Source: Flocculibacter collagenilyticus (GTDB taxonomy: Bacteria; Pseudomonadota; Gammaproteobacteria; Enterobacterales; Alteromonadaceae). From it: a stretch of 64,000 bases of DNA. The stretch lies in the NCBI RefSeq assembly GCF_016469335.1, contig NZ_CP059888.1, positions 310,001 through 374,000 on the forward strand, written 5' to 3'. A program made the translations under genes and the position numbers. Shown here in pieces: positions 9,810-20,000 of this stretch; position 1 is the first letter of the stretch; every line of letters begins with the position of its first letter. The notes under the pieces were generated by a model. It did not search any database. It worked only from the letters and a program-made list of their open reading frames with translations, and had not been told where the DNA came from.

Positions 9810-10322
9810 TTATGGCATAGCTTGCTTATGCGATTGAAAAGTAAATGCTTTAGCGAGCTTATGCTGGGTTAGTTGAAGATTAACAGTGTTTACTTGTTGG
9901 TGTGCGTAATCCATCAGAACTGAGTTGCTGATCAGTAATTTACCATTCAATTTGTAGCCTGGTACTTCTTGATAAATATAAGTTTCATGTATGCCCGGTT
10001 CAACACCAATCCACTGAATGGGTAATAACTGGGTCACATCATTGCTGGTGTTCGCTTTGGTGTGCACGGAAGCCACAGAAAAGTGTTGATTGAAGTACTG
10101 TTTAAGTGCTGCTTCAAATACTTTTTTATCGTCAGCACTAATGCGCTTATCGTTTAGCGTAGTTAAGTGTCGTTCAAAGTCATGAGTCGCAAAGCGATGA
10201 ATGATTTCTAGGCTGTTTGTATTAGGATTAAACTGAATATCCGTGATCCCAGTGTAAAACTTATGGGCTAACGCATTTAACGACAGCCCAAGTAAACAGA
10301 TTATGAGTAACAAACGCGCCAT
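9810..10322 (-). CDS. DUF6702 family exported protein
   Basis: 170 residues with a clear signal peptide (MARLLLIICLLGLSLNALAH). The body begins HKFYTGITDIQFNPN and contains EIIHRFATHDFERHL, the pattern of the DUF6702 family often found beside M1 peptidases in marine gammaproteobacteria and Bacteroidetes. It probably acts in the periplasm. No catalytic motif is visible. Its ATG overlaps the stop of the upstream peptidase gene by one base (TAATG), so the two are translationally coupled and probably work together. Confidence 0.8.
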   Translation of the reverse strand: MARLLLIICLLGLSLNALAHKFYTGITDIQFNPNTNSLEIIHRFATHDFERHLTTLNDKRISADDKKVFEAALKQYFNQHFSVASVHTKANTSNDVTQLLPIQWIGVEPGIHETYIYQEVPGYKLNGKLLISNSVLMDYAHQQVNTVNLQLTQHKLAKAFTFQSHKQAMP

Positions 10323-12661
10323 TATTGACCCGGCTCTTCTTTGCGTTCAGCTTCATCGTTTAACGGAGCCAGCTTCTCGTTATAGTCTTTCATCATATTT
10401 TTCTTCTTTTTCTTGAAAAGCTGTAAGCGAGATTCGACTGGACGAGCAGGCCAATGGTTGTTATTCACATTTACGTCTGCTGTTTCCCAATGCGGATCAA
10501 GTGTGATGGATTGGATTTCTTTTTTACGTGTTAATTGTTTGCTGACATGTTTAGGTGAACGGCGCCAAATTTCAGCAGGAATGCGCAATTCTTCTTTACT
10601 GCCGTCTACATAATCAATGGCTAAAATTAACGGCATCACTAGGCCACCATGGTTGGTAAAGTCGATAATATAATGAATATCATCATTTTTGAGTAAAGCT
10701 TGCTGCCAATCTTCATAACCCTTAATGGCTTTGTTGTATTTATTGCGCTGCGCATTGGTGGCGGTAAACTTATCGTGCTCGTTATAAAAGTCTAATAATT
10801 CTGGTTTAGTTTGAGTACGAACTGCTTGACCCGCATTACGTTGTTGAGTAATGGATTTTGGCTCAGTTTTATACTGTTCGCGCTGCCATTCACTTTCGAT
10901 ATCAGGATTTTGTGTATCGACCGTTACCTTGGTTACGGCATCTAATGAAATATCTACATGATCAGTGGTATAAAACCAACCGCGCCAAAACCAATCTAAA
11001 TCAACACCTGACGCATCTTCCATTGTTCTAAAAAAGTCGGCGGGCGTTGGGCGTTTAAATTGCCAACGACGGGCATATTCTTTAAATGCAAAATCAAATA
11101 GTTCACGGCCCATAATGGTTTCGCGTAATATGTTTAATGCGGTTGCAGGCTTACCATACGCGTTATTACCAAACTGAAGTACTGACTCTGAATTCGTCAT
11201 AATGGGCACTTGCTTACTACTTTTCATGTAATCGGTAATATTACGTGCTTCGCCGCGACGTGATGGGTAATTCTCTTCCCATGCTTGCTCGGCTAAGAAT
11301 TGTACAAAGGTGTTGAGTCCCTCGTCCATCCACGTCCATTGACGTTCATCTGAATTAATAATCATAGGATAGTAGTTGTGGCCAACTTCATGAATAATCA
11401 CGCCAATTAAGCCGTATTTAGTGCGGCGAGAGTAGGTTAATTCACCTGTTTTTTTATCTTTTACTGGGCGAGGACCGTTGAAAGTGATCATCGGATATTC
11501 CATGCCGCCCACAGGACCGTTAACTGAAATTGAAGTTGGGTATGGGTAATCTAAGCTGTACTTATTGTAATGCTCAATGGTGTGAATGATAGCTTCGGTT
11601 GAATAGCGTTCCCACAGTGGATTACCTTCTTTAGGATAATACGACATAGCCATTACATCGGTATTACCGTTTTTGTAGCCCTGTGCATCCCAAATAAATT
11701 TACGGCTTGATGCAAATGCAAAGTCTCTTACATTTTCTGCTTTGAAGCGCCATGTTTTAACTTCATCGGTACTGGCTTTTTCATTGTCAATCGCTTCATC
11801 TTGGCTAACAATAATTACAGGTTTATTTGCTGTCTTAGCTTGTTCTAACCGTTCAAGCTGGGTGTCTGTTAGTACATCCTTACTGTTTTGTAATACGCCG
11901 GTTGAAGCAACGATATGATCCGCAGGAACTGTGATAGCAACTTCATAATCACCAAACTCTAAGGCAAACTCACCGCTACCTAAAAACTGTTTATTCTGCC
12001 AACCGTAGACATCATAATAGGCCGCCATGCGCGGGAACCACTGTGCTATTTCATAAAGGTAATTACCATCTTCTTTGAAGTATTCATAACCCCCACGACC
12101 ACCTAGCACTTTTTGTTCACGAATTTTGTAGTCCCAGTCAAGGCTAAAAGAAATAATTTTGCCGGGTTTAAGTGGTTTTGCTAAGTCAATGCGCATCATC
12201 GTTTTGTTGATAATGTAATTTAACGGTTCGCCTTTATTGTCTACAACATTAGTGATGTTGTACCCGCCATCCCATAGATCACTTTCAACGGTATTTCTAA
12301 ATGCTGAGAAGCTAACTTTTTTTGATGACGGTGCGGTTTTTGTGAGCTTAAAATCGGAATCTTTTTTAAAGCGATTTTGATCAAGTTGTAACCACAGGTA
12401 AGTTAATTCGTCTGGTGAATTATTGTAGTAAGTAATTGTTTCAGATGCAGATAGGGTTTGATTGTTATCATTTATCGTGACATTAATTTTATAGTCAGCA
12501 CGCTGTTGCCAATACTTGTGGCCAGGAGCACCAGATGCCGTACGATATTGATTGGGTGTGGGCAACACTTCATCAAGCTGCCTAAATTTATCATCAAATG
12601 GGATTGCTGCAACCGCATGTAATGAGATACATGCCAATATTAAGGCGAGTTTTTTAAACAT
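10322..12661 (-). CDS. M1-family (gluzincin) zinc metallopeptidase, exported
   Basis: Large exported aminopeptidase-like protein. The zinc motif is H424-EVG-H428 followed 18 residues later by E447 in WMDEGLNTF, the gluzincin HExxH-x18-E arrangement. The upstream GGMEYPMITF is the M1 GxMEN-like exopeptidase motif with Tyr-Pro in place of Asn, which suggests altered N-terminus recognition. I start it at the ATG at 12661, where AGGAAG lies at good spacing and the protein opens with a signal peptide (MFKKLALILACISLHAVAA). The longer GTG frame from 12685 has none of this. It is 779 residues long, with a charged lysine-rich C-terminus. It forms an operon with the DUF6702 gene. Confidence 0.9.
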   Translation of the reverse strand: MFKKLALILACISLHAVAAIPFDDKFRQLDEVLPTPNQYRTASGAPGHKYWQQRADYKINVTINDNNQTLSASETITYYNNSPDELTYLWLQLDQNRFKKDSDFKLTKTAPSSKKVSFSAFRNTVESDLWDGGYNITNVVDNKGEPLNYIINKTMMRIDLAKPLKPGKIISFSLDWDYKIREQKVLGGRGGYEYFKEDGNYLYEIAQWFPRMAAYYDVYGWQNKQFLGSGEFALEFGDYEVAITVPADHIVASTGVLQNSKDVLTDTQLERLEQAKTANKPVIIVSQDEAIDNEKASTDEVKTWRFKAENVRDFAFASSRKFIWDAQGYKNGNTDVMAMSYYPKEGNPLWERYSTEAIIHTIEHYNKYSLDYPYPTSISVNGPVGGMEYPMITFNGPRPVKDKKTGELTYSRRTKYGLIGVIIHEVGHNYYPMIINSDERQWTWMDEGLNTFVQFLAEQAWEENYPSRRGEARNITDYMKSSKQVPIMTNSESVLQFGNNAYGKPATALNILRETIMGRELFDFAFKEYARRWQFKRPTPADFFRTMEDASGVDLDWFWRGWFYTTDHVDISLDAVTKVTVDTQNPDIESEWQREQYKTEPKSITQQRNAGQAVRTQTKPELLDFYNEHDKFTATNAQRNKYNKAIKGYEDWQQALLKNDDIHYIIDFTNHGGLVMPLILAIDYVDGSKEELRIPAEIWRRSPKHVSKQLTRKKEIQSITLDPHWETADVNVNNNHWPARPVESRLQLFKKKKKNMMKDYNEKLAPLNDEAERKEEPGQ

Positions 12662-12971
12662 ATTACTTCCTACGCGAGCTAACACGCCCAGCCCCCCAAT
12701 TTTTTCTGCTTTGCTTCATGCATTTGGGGTAAGTTAAAAAATGGTCGAGCAGTTTAACAAATTTTTTGTCATAAAAAATCCATTTACCTTCTTTCCGTTT
12801 AATCGAACTTGTAACTAGATATGATATTTATTTGAATATCTAATCGTTATGTAGGCTTTTTTACTTAGCAAACAGATTATTTTAATCGTTTTTTAGCCAA
12901 ATTATTGAAATCAGACTATGCTAAGCTGTTGAGGTCTATTGTTCTAACTATTTGAGGTCTTTAAGGTTTTG
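12662..12971. promoter_or_regulatory. Divergent intergenic region, peptidase / EEP-family gene
   Basis: 310 bp of AT-rich sequence between the minus-strand peptidase and the plus-strand EEP hydrolase. It must hold promoters in both directions. I see no clean promoter pair, operator palindrome or small gene. Confidence 0.35.
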
Positions 12972-14120
12972 ATGTGTACACATGAAGTTATATGTACTTT
13001 TACCTATTTAACGTTAGCGGCGTTCACATTAGCCCTAATTATTTTTACGCTGTTACCTATTTGGCGCTACGAAGCTTGGTGGGTGCGTGCCTGTGATTTT
13101 CCTCGATTTCAGTTTTTAGTGATGGCGTTATTACTCATTCTGTTTGAAGCCGCTTTGCTTGATTATACCCAGCCAGAAGTATACGTGTTGATGATTGCTG
13201 CATTATTATGTGGGATGTATCAAATTTGGTGGATATTTCCTTATACACCATGGTTTAAAAAAGAGGTGAAAAGTACCCAAGATTGTGAGCCATCGCATGA
13301 GCCTGAAAAGGGCGGAGCCATATCGCCAGCAGATCCGTCGTCAATTAGAATATTGACAGCCAACGTGCTAACAACCAACCGGAATGCGCAAGGCTTATTA
13401 GACTTAGTGCACAAATACGCGCCAGATGTATTAGTGACATTAGAATCGGACGAATGGTGGCAGTCACAGCTAGATACACTTGAGCCAGAATATATGTACA
13501 CCATTAAATGCCCGTTAGATAATTTATATGGTATGCATGTATATTCGCGCTTACCACTTAATGACTGCAAGCTAGAGTACATTGTGGAAGAAGATGTGCC
13601 ATCAATGCATACGTTTATTACTTTACCTTGTGGCGCCAAAATCAGAGCGCATTTTTTACACCCTGCGCCTCCCAGTCCAACAGAGAATGATGAATCATCG
13701 GAACGTGACGCCGAATTAATTGTGATTGCCAAAAGCGTTAAAAATCGCTCTGTGCCAGTTATTGTGACAGGCGATTTAAATGATGTGGCATGGTCTGCGA
13801 CAACAAGATTATTTAGAAAAATTAGCGGACTGCTTGACCCCAGAGTTGGACGAGGCATGTTTAACACCTTTCATGCTGAGCACTGGTTTATGCGCTGGCC
13901 GCTTGACCATTTATTTCATAGTAGCCACTTCACACTAACCAGTATTAAGCGCTTACCTCAGTTTGGTTCAGACCATTTCCCGCTATTAACTGAGCTGGCA
14001 TTTCATGCCACAGATAATGAAGGGCAACGCGATAATGGATTAGAGGCTGATGTTGATGATCATCAATGGGCGCAAGAAAAAGTAGAACAAGAAGGGGTTG
14101 CGCATAAGCACAGAGATTAG
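12972..14120 (+). CDS. Membrane-anchored endonuclease/exonuclease/phosphatase family protein
   Basis: 382 residues with three hydrophobic helices in the first 100, then an EEP catalytic domain. Recognisable EEP motifs are ILTANVLTTNRN, the glutamate in VTLESDEWW, VTGDLNDVAWS and the final GSDHFPLLTEL with the catalytic histidine. This family includes nucleases, phosphodiesterases and sphingomyelinases, so the substrate cannot be read from sequence. Topology puts the catalytic domain probably in the periplasm. I chose the ATG at 12972, with AAGG five bases upstream, over a TTG one codon earlier. The tail is rich in acidic residues and His. Confidence 0.82.
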   Translation: MCTHEVICTFTYLTLAAFTLALIIFTLLPIWRYEAWWVRACDFPRFQFLVMALLLILFEAALLDYTQPEVYVLMIAALLCGMYQIWWIFPYTPWFKKEVKSTQDCEPSHEPEKGGAISPADPSSIRILTANVLTTNRNAQGLLDLVHKYAPDVLVTLESDEWWQSQLDTLEPEYMYTIKCPLDNLYGMHVYSRLPLNDCKLEYIVEEDVPSMHTFITLPCGAKIRAHFLHPAPPSPTENDESSERDAELIVIAKSVKNRSVPVIVTGDLNDVAWSATTRLFRKISGLLDPRVGRGMFNTFHAEHWFMRWPLDHLFHSSHFTLTSIKRLPQFGSDHFPLLTELAFHATDNEGQRDNGLEADVDDHQWAQEKVEQEGVAHKHRD

Positions 14121-14223
14121 CGAGTAGGTCTGGTGAGATGCACGTTATGACTAAGTAACGCTTCTCACCCCCTACATGATTGATAAATAAGCTGAACACT
14201 ATTTAGCAAGGATCACGGAAAAT

Positions 14224-15411
14224 ATGCATGACTTAGCACGATCGAAAAAATTACTCATGTGGTTAGTAGTTGTAGGCTTGATATTGATTGCCTTGCGTAT
14301 CGCACTTCCGCCAACCATTAAGTGGTATATCAATGACACACTAAACAAGGCGGAAGATTATACTGGCAGCGTGGGTAATGTTGGATTAAGTTTATGGCGT
14401 GGTGCCTATCAAATCGATAATGTGGTGTTGAAGAAAAAAGAGGGTGATATTGAACATCCATTTTTTGAAGTGAAACACCTTGAATTTTCATTGCTATGGT
14501 CAGCATTAATTGATGGTGCAGTTGTAGGCACCGTGTTATTAGAACAACCCACGATCAACTTTGTTGATGCCGAAAAAGAGGAAGATAAACAAACCGGCAC
14601 ATCGGAAAACTGGTTAATGTTAGCGCAGCAACTCTTTCCGCTCCGCATTGATAAGTTACAAATTAACCAAGGCAAAATTCAATTTCATAATGAAGACGCA
14701 AAGCCTGAAATTCACGCTGCCTTAACGGATGTCAATGCCACCTTATTAAACTTAGTGAATAGCCGCGAAGTAGCGAAAGAATTAAATGCCTCATTAAATG
14801 CAACAGGAAAAACGCAAGAAACGGGCACATTGACCATTGAAGCGTCGTTAAACCCCAATACACCTAAGCCTACTTTTGATGTAAACATGGTGGTAGAAAG
14901 TGTGGCTTTATCCAATTTTGAAAATATATTTAACCATTATGCGCCATTTGATTTAGAAGCGGGCATTTTAGATATGGCAATTGAATTGGCAAGCGATGAT
15001 GGTGAATTACTCGGTTACATTAAACCAGTATTAAAAGATGTAGAAGTTTTTACATGGAAAGGGGATGTGATTGAAGATAAAGATGGGTTGTTATCTATTC
15101 TTGCAGAGATGTTTTCAGGCGGTATTGCAGAGTTACTCGAAAATCAAAGTGAAGATCAAATTGCGACAAAAATCCCTCTGTCGGGGTCATTTGACGAGCT
15201 GGAAGTGGGAAGTTGGCAGGCATTTATAGGGGTATTAAGAAATGCATTTGTAGAGGCCATTAAAGCAAAGTTAGAGAACTCGGTTTCTTTTAAGTCCTTA
15301 ATCAGCGATGATGAAAAGCCCGAAGACGACAACCCAAATAAGACTAAAAGCGATAAAAGTAAGCAACCTGAAAATAAGCACAACGAGCAACAAACGGAGC
15401 AACAGCCATGA
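14224..15411 (+). CDS. AsmA/DUF748-like inner-membrane-anchored envelope protein
   Basis: 395 residues with one N-terminal membrane helix (about 10-30) and a periplasmic body of beta-rich repeats typical of the AsmA/DUF748 group (LSLWRGAYQIDNVVLKKK, HLEFSLLWSALIDGAVVGTVLLEQPTI). The C-terminal tail is hydrophilic and repetitive (Lys, Asn, Glu, Gln). AsmA-like proteins bridge the periplasm and take part in phospholipid movement to the outer membrane. The gene overlaps the following pqiA gene by four bases, and a two-MCE-domain protein comes next, so the three probably form one lipid-transport operon. Ribosome site AAGGATCACGG precedes the ATG. Confidence 0.75.
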   Translation: MHDLARSKKLLMWLVVVGLILIALRIALPPTIKWYINDTLNKAEDYTGSVGNVGLSLWRGAYQIDNVVLKKKEGDIEHPFFEVKHLEFSLLWSALIDGAVVGTVLLEQPTINFVDAEKEEDKQTGTSENWLMLAQQLFPLRIDKLQINQGKIQFHNEDAKPEIHAALTDVNATLLNLVNSREVAKELNASLNATGKTQETGTLTIEASLNPNTPKPTFDVNMVVESVALSNFENIFNHYAPFDLEAGILDMAIELASDDGELLGYIKPVLKDVEVFTWKGDVIEDKDGLLSILAEMFSGGIAELLENQSEDQIATKIPLSGSFDELEVGSWQAFIGVLRNAFVEAIKAKLENSVSFKSLISDDEKPEDDNPNKTKSDKSKQPENKHNEQQTEQQP

Positions 15412-16076
15412 ATATCGTTTGTCCGTGCTGTGGCTTAACGCAACAGTATCACCCTCCCAACGAAAATGAAGATCTGATTTGTGGACGCTGTGAAAATACC
15501 TTAATTAAAGCAACCCAGAGTCATAACCGTCCAGCATTAATGTTAATTATTGCTGCTCTCATTCTTTATATTCCTGCCAACTATTATCCTATTCTGATCA
15601 TGACTTACATGGGGCGGAGCACTGAAAATACGATTTTTAGTGGTGTTATGAGTTTGTATGGCGATGGTATGGTGGGCTTGGCGGTACTGGTGTTTTTAGT
15701 CAGTATCGTTATTCCAATTGTAAAAATTTTAGTGCTGCTGTACTTATTATTACTGGCAAAAAGAACGTCATGGTTGAGCAAGAAAAACCAAGTTAAATTA
15801 TTACACTGGGTAGATAAATTGGGGCCTTGGTCGATGCTGGATGTATTTTTGGTGGCGATTTTAGTGGCCTTGGTAAAGCTACAAGATTTAGCGCGAATTG
15901 AACCTGGCCCAGGCGTGGTGGCTTTTGCTGGGGTAGTGATTTCTACGTTAATAGCATCACAAATTTTTGATAGTCGTTTATTGTGGCCAAAAAACGAGAT
16001 TAAAAAGAATGACACCAATTCTGCACACGAAAGCAGTGCTGAATCCCGCCTTAAACAATCCAAAGAAGAAGTGTAG
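15408..16076 (+). CDS. Single-domain paraquat-inducible protein A (PqiA/LetA family)
   Basis: 222 residues. An N-terminal zinc-ribbon (CPCCG near residues 5-9 and CGRCE near 26-30) is followed by four hydrophobic helices, including PANYYPILIMTYMG, the PqiA signature. E. coli PqiA and LetA are about 420 residues with two such units. This protein has only one. In the family it is the inner-membrane partner of MCE proteins that tunnel lipids across the periplasm. It overlaps the DUF748-like gene at ATGA and lies two bases before the MCE gene. Confidence 0.88.
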   Translation: MNIVCPCCGLTQQYHPPNENEDLICGRCENTLIKATQSHNRPALMLIIAALILYIPANYYPILIMTYMGRSTENTIFSGVMSLYGDGMVGLAVLVFLVSIVIPIVKILVLLYLLLLAKRTSWLSKKNQVKLLHWVDKLGPWSMLDVFLVAILVALVKLQDLARIEPGPGVVAFAGVVISTLIASQIFDSRLLWPKNEIKKNDTNSAHESSAESRLKQSKEEV

Positions 16077-16078
16077 TT

Positions 16079-16990
16079 ATGACAAATAAAGCAAAAGTGA
16101 AATCGTCCAACAGTCATCATTGGCAGTGGCTTATTCCAATTTTTGCCATAGCACTAACCAGTTTTATTGTATGGCGTAATTTACCACCTGAAGGTGAAAT
16201 GATTACATTAATAGTGAATGACGCTGATGGCATTAAAAAAGGGCAAACCCGAGTACGTTACATGGGGGTTGATATTGGCGATATAGAGGAAATTACGCTC
16301 AGCGATGATGTAAAGCAGGTGAATGTAAGCTTAAAAGTGGATAAAAAAGTGCTACCACTTATTCGTGACAACACCCAGTTTTGGGTGGTTCGGCCTGAAA
16401 TCAGTGCAAGTGGATTAAAAGGCATTAAAACACTAGTGTCAGGGCCTTATATTACGTTTAAAGCTGGTGAGGGTGAAGCTAAGCGTCAGTTTATCGCCTT
16501 AGAAAAACCGCCAATAATCAAAAAAGAAGGCGTCAAAATTAAATTAATTAGTAATCAACTCCACAATATTTCACCAGGTGATGATATTTTTTATAAGCAA
16601 GTACCAGTAGGTAAAATCTATGCTTATCAGCTTACCAGTCAAAACGTGATTCTGTATGCACAAGTGCATGAACCTTATAACCAGTTATTAAGAGAGAATA
16701 GTGTGTTTTGGGAGCAAAGTGGATTGGAATTTGATATGAGTTTGCTAGGTGTGTCGATGTCGGCGAATCCGATGGTTAGCTTATTAAGTGGTGGCGTTAG
16801 TTTCGCAACACCGAATGAGCCAGGAGCCATTGTAAAAGAGGGGACACAGTTTATCTTGGCAGAAGACAGAGAAGATAAGTGGCAGTCTTGGCAGCCGAAT
16901 ATTACATTCCCAAGCAGAATCATCACCCAAGAAGGCGAAAGTCACGAAGAAGATAATATAGTCTCTAGTGCCGCAGATCAGAGTTTATAA
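16079..16990 (+). CDS. Two-MCE-domain PqiB/MlaD-like lipid-transport protein
   Basis: 303 residues with an N-terminal membrane helix (about 12-32) and two MCE domains, about 38-130 (VNDADGIKKGQTRVRYMGVD) and about 148-270 (ISNQLHNISPGDDIFYKQV). E. coli PqiB has three MCE domains and LetB seven, so this is a short form. MCE rings bind lipid and span part of the periplasm. It is third in the DUF748-pqiA-MCE operon. The C-terminal coiled extension that lengthens the PqiB tube is short here. Confidence 0.86.
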   Translation: MTNKAKVKSSNSHHWQWLIPIFAIALTSFIVWRNLPPEGEMITLIVNDADGIKKGQTRVRYMGVDIGDIEEITLSDDVKQVNVSLKVDKKVLPLIRDNTQFWVVRPEISASGLKGIKTLVSGPYITFKAGEGEAKRQFIALEKPPIIKKEGVKIKLISNQLHNISPGDDIFYKQVPVGKIYAYQLTSQNVILYAQVHEPYNQLLRENSVFWEQSGLEFDMSLLGVSMSANPMVSLLSGGVSFATPNEPGAIVKEGTQFILAEDREDKWQSWQPNITFPSRIITQEGESHEEDNIVSSAADQSL

Positions 16991-17086
16991 AAAAGTGTTA
17001 TTTATTTGTTGATATGCTAATGACCATTAAGTAACATTCCTGCCTCATATTTATCAATATATTTTTACAAGTTAGAGGTATTCCCC

Positions 17087-20000
17087 ATGACAAAGGACCT
17101 GTCACGTACGCGCATTGCGTTGCATTGTTTAGATTCGCGTTTGTCGGTGATGCATGTGGCAGGCGAAGAGCAGTTAAACGGTGCATTTCGTTATTGTGTT
17201 TGGATAGAAGTCCCTCAAACGGTTGATTGTTTTTCTATATTAGGCCAAAGCGTGGTGCTGGAGTTTATTGCCCCAGACGGCCACTCCCGTATGTTAGCGG
17301 GCGCGGTGTGCGAAGTGGAAGCACGTGGCGGTTTTATGCTGTCTAATAGCAGCACCCATCACGTGCCTGTTCCTTATCGTCGTTTTGCTATTACCTTAAC
17401 CTCTCGCTTAGAAGCACTCCAAGGCACCGAGCACAGTCGGGTGTTTGTTGATACCGATGTTGCTACCTTGTTAACCTGTTTAGCCAGTGAAGCCGGTTAT
17501 CATCCTAGCCAAATTGATTGGCGCTTGTCTCAATCGCTTCCTGGTTGCCCGCAGTTTGTGCAGGCCATGGAATCAAACTATCAGTTGTTTCAACGCATTG
17601 TGGCGCAATACGGCTTATTGTATTGGTTTGAAACTCAGCATCAGCAAGAAATACTGGTCATTAGTGATGGCAATTTACGTAGCCCGTATTTATCTCGTAC
17701 GGCTATTGCGGTGTATTCTTCGTATGGGTTTGACCGTGCGGGGTTACAGCTTGATAAAAGCTCTGAGCTTCATGGGGATGCCAGTACCAATACCAATACT
17801 GGTACTAATACCAGTAACCAAACACAGGGCCGAGCACGCCTGCCGTTTGTTGGCTTTAACAGTATCGAAGAACGATGCCGCTATACCGCCAATCGAGTGA
17901 CCACCACTACATTGTCGCACCCACCACTGCGTCATGGCAGTCATCCCGATAACGACACCGCGGCTGCGCGTGCTAATGCTGCTCGGGCAGGCCAAGGTAA
18001 GCACCTTGCCCATTATGAGCCAGTCGCTGAAACGGTATCAGTCGCCGCATCATTCGCAACCCATCAAACCCTCGCTCAACAAGCCTTAGCCACCACATTG
18101 ACACTCACCGGTAATGTGCCAGATATCTTTGCCGGATGTAGCTTTACCCTTGATGACCGCTCACGCTTAAATGCCAGTGGCGATTACTTATGTATTAAGG
18201 TGTCGCACACCAGTCAACAACCTGCTGATGAATCACGCCAAGACGGCTTAAGTAAGCACAGTTGTACGGTTATCTGTATTCCCCGTAGTACGCCGTATAA
18301 ATCAACCATGCCGCGTCCTACTGATAAACCCATGCTATTTTCGGCGCGTGTCGAGTCACCCAGTCAGTATGCCCAATTAACCGCACAGGGTGACTATATA
18401 ACACGGTTAGCATTTGATGATACAGCACGTGCAGTTGGCCAAGGTGGGCGGCCACTCAAAAAGCTCGCCATGTATGCCTGCGCCAATCAACCACACGCCA
18501 CAGGCTGGCATTTTCCTTTAGTCAACGACAGCCAAGTACTAGTTGGCTGCATGAACAACGACCCGAATCAGAGTTATATTGTCGGGTTTTGCATGAACGA
18601 AGCACAACCGTCCGTGGTGACCTCAGCCACGCCACACCATAACCGACTGACCAGCAGTGCAGGCCATCAACTATTATTTGATGACAGCCCCACCGCCCCG
18701 CAAATTTTATTACACACCTTAGGGGTAACCCCTGAGCAAAGTGCGCAGCACATTGTGTTAAATGGCAGTACTCAACCCATGTTGGAATGGGTGAGTCGGT
18801 TTGGCAGCGTGAATTTATATGCAGGCACCGATTTATGCCTGCACGCAGAAGAGGCCGATGTACGTTATGTGGTACACGGCAATCAATGCATTGATGTTAC
18901 TGGCAAGGTTAGCCAAACCACCGCCAAAGACAGTATGCATTATCAAGCAGCCACCACGTTAGACACGCACACCGGCAGCCAAACCCACACTGCCAACGCC
19001 GATATCAGCTGGTTAAGTGGTCGCAGTGTGAATGCCCATGCTAACAGCGATATTGCCATCAACACCCCCAACGGCGCTATTAACCTCAGCGTACCGCAAG
19101 GCAGCACCGTGTTACAGGTGGATGGCAATATCACCATTAAAGGCACAGGCCAAGGTGAGATGCGTCTGCACAACCAAGGCGGAGAAATTAAGCTCGACAG
19201 CCAAGGTAACGTTAGTCTCATCGGTAAAGACATGCTCACCCTAAACGGCGCAATGATTACCCTAGACGGCCCTGTTGATTATCAAATTAGTGGACCAGAG
19301 ACGGCCAGTGCACCGAGTACAGTGTCACCAAGTACCATTCCACGCGTACCGCCATTAACGCTAAATGACGACACCGTTGCAGATGTGACTCCGAACGATA
19401 TTCAGTTAGCCTATCAATACCAAGATGGCGAGCCAGTGCAACACGCCCCTTATATCCTGACCGTCAGTGACGGCACCCAAGTCAGTGGGCAATTAGACGG
19501 CCAAGGGCAAGCCACTATCCCCAACATGCCATTAGGGCAGTACTTAATTCAGCTCGGTGAAGACACTCGCGACTACCAATTAAAAGACGCTCACACCATC
19601 CCCAATCCGCTATACGGTAAAATCACCCCAACACAAGCGGTCAAAATGGTGGAGCAAGGCGATACCAGCCTACTCGACCAAGCAGGCCAACTGGGTGCAC
19701 AAGCGGGTGATTGGTTATGGGGCACCTTACAAGGCGACTTTAACGAACATCCCAGCACCAGCCAAATTGTGGTGGGCAGCCTTATCTCAATGATACCTGT
19801 TGTCGACCAAATCATGGATTGTCGTGATGTGTGTGCCAACGCCATGCTACTGACCGATGATAATGACGCCAACGACACCGACGGTTGGATAGCCCTCACT
19901 CTCACAGGCATAGGCTTTGTGCCTGTTGTTGGCTCCGCAGTCAAAGGCGTAGGCAAAGTGATTGTCAAAAACATCGACAACGCCATTGCCAACGCCGCCG

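Noticed and set aside
13241-13867. 208-codon minus-strand frame
   Set aside because: Antisense to the EEP-family gene, with Ser/Thr-rich shadow composition and no ribosome site.
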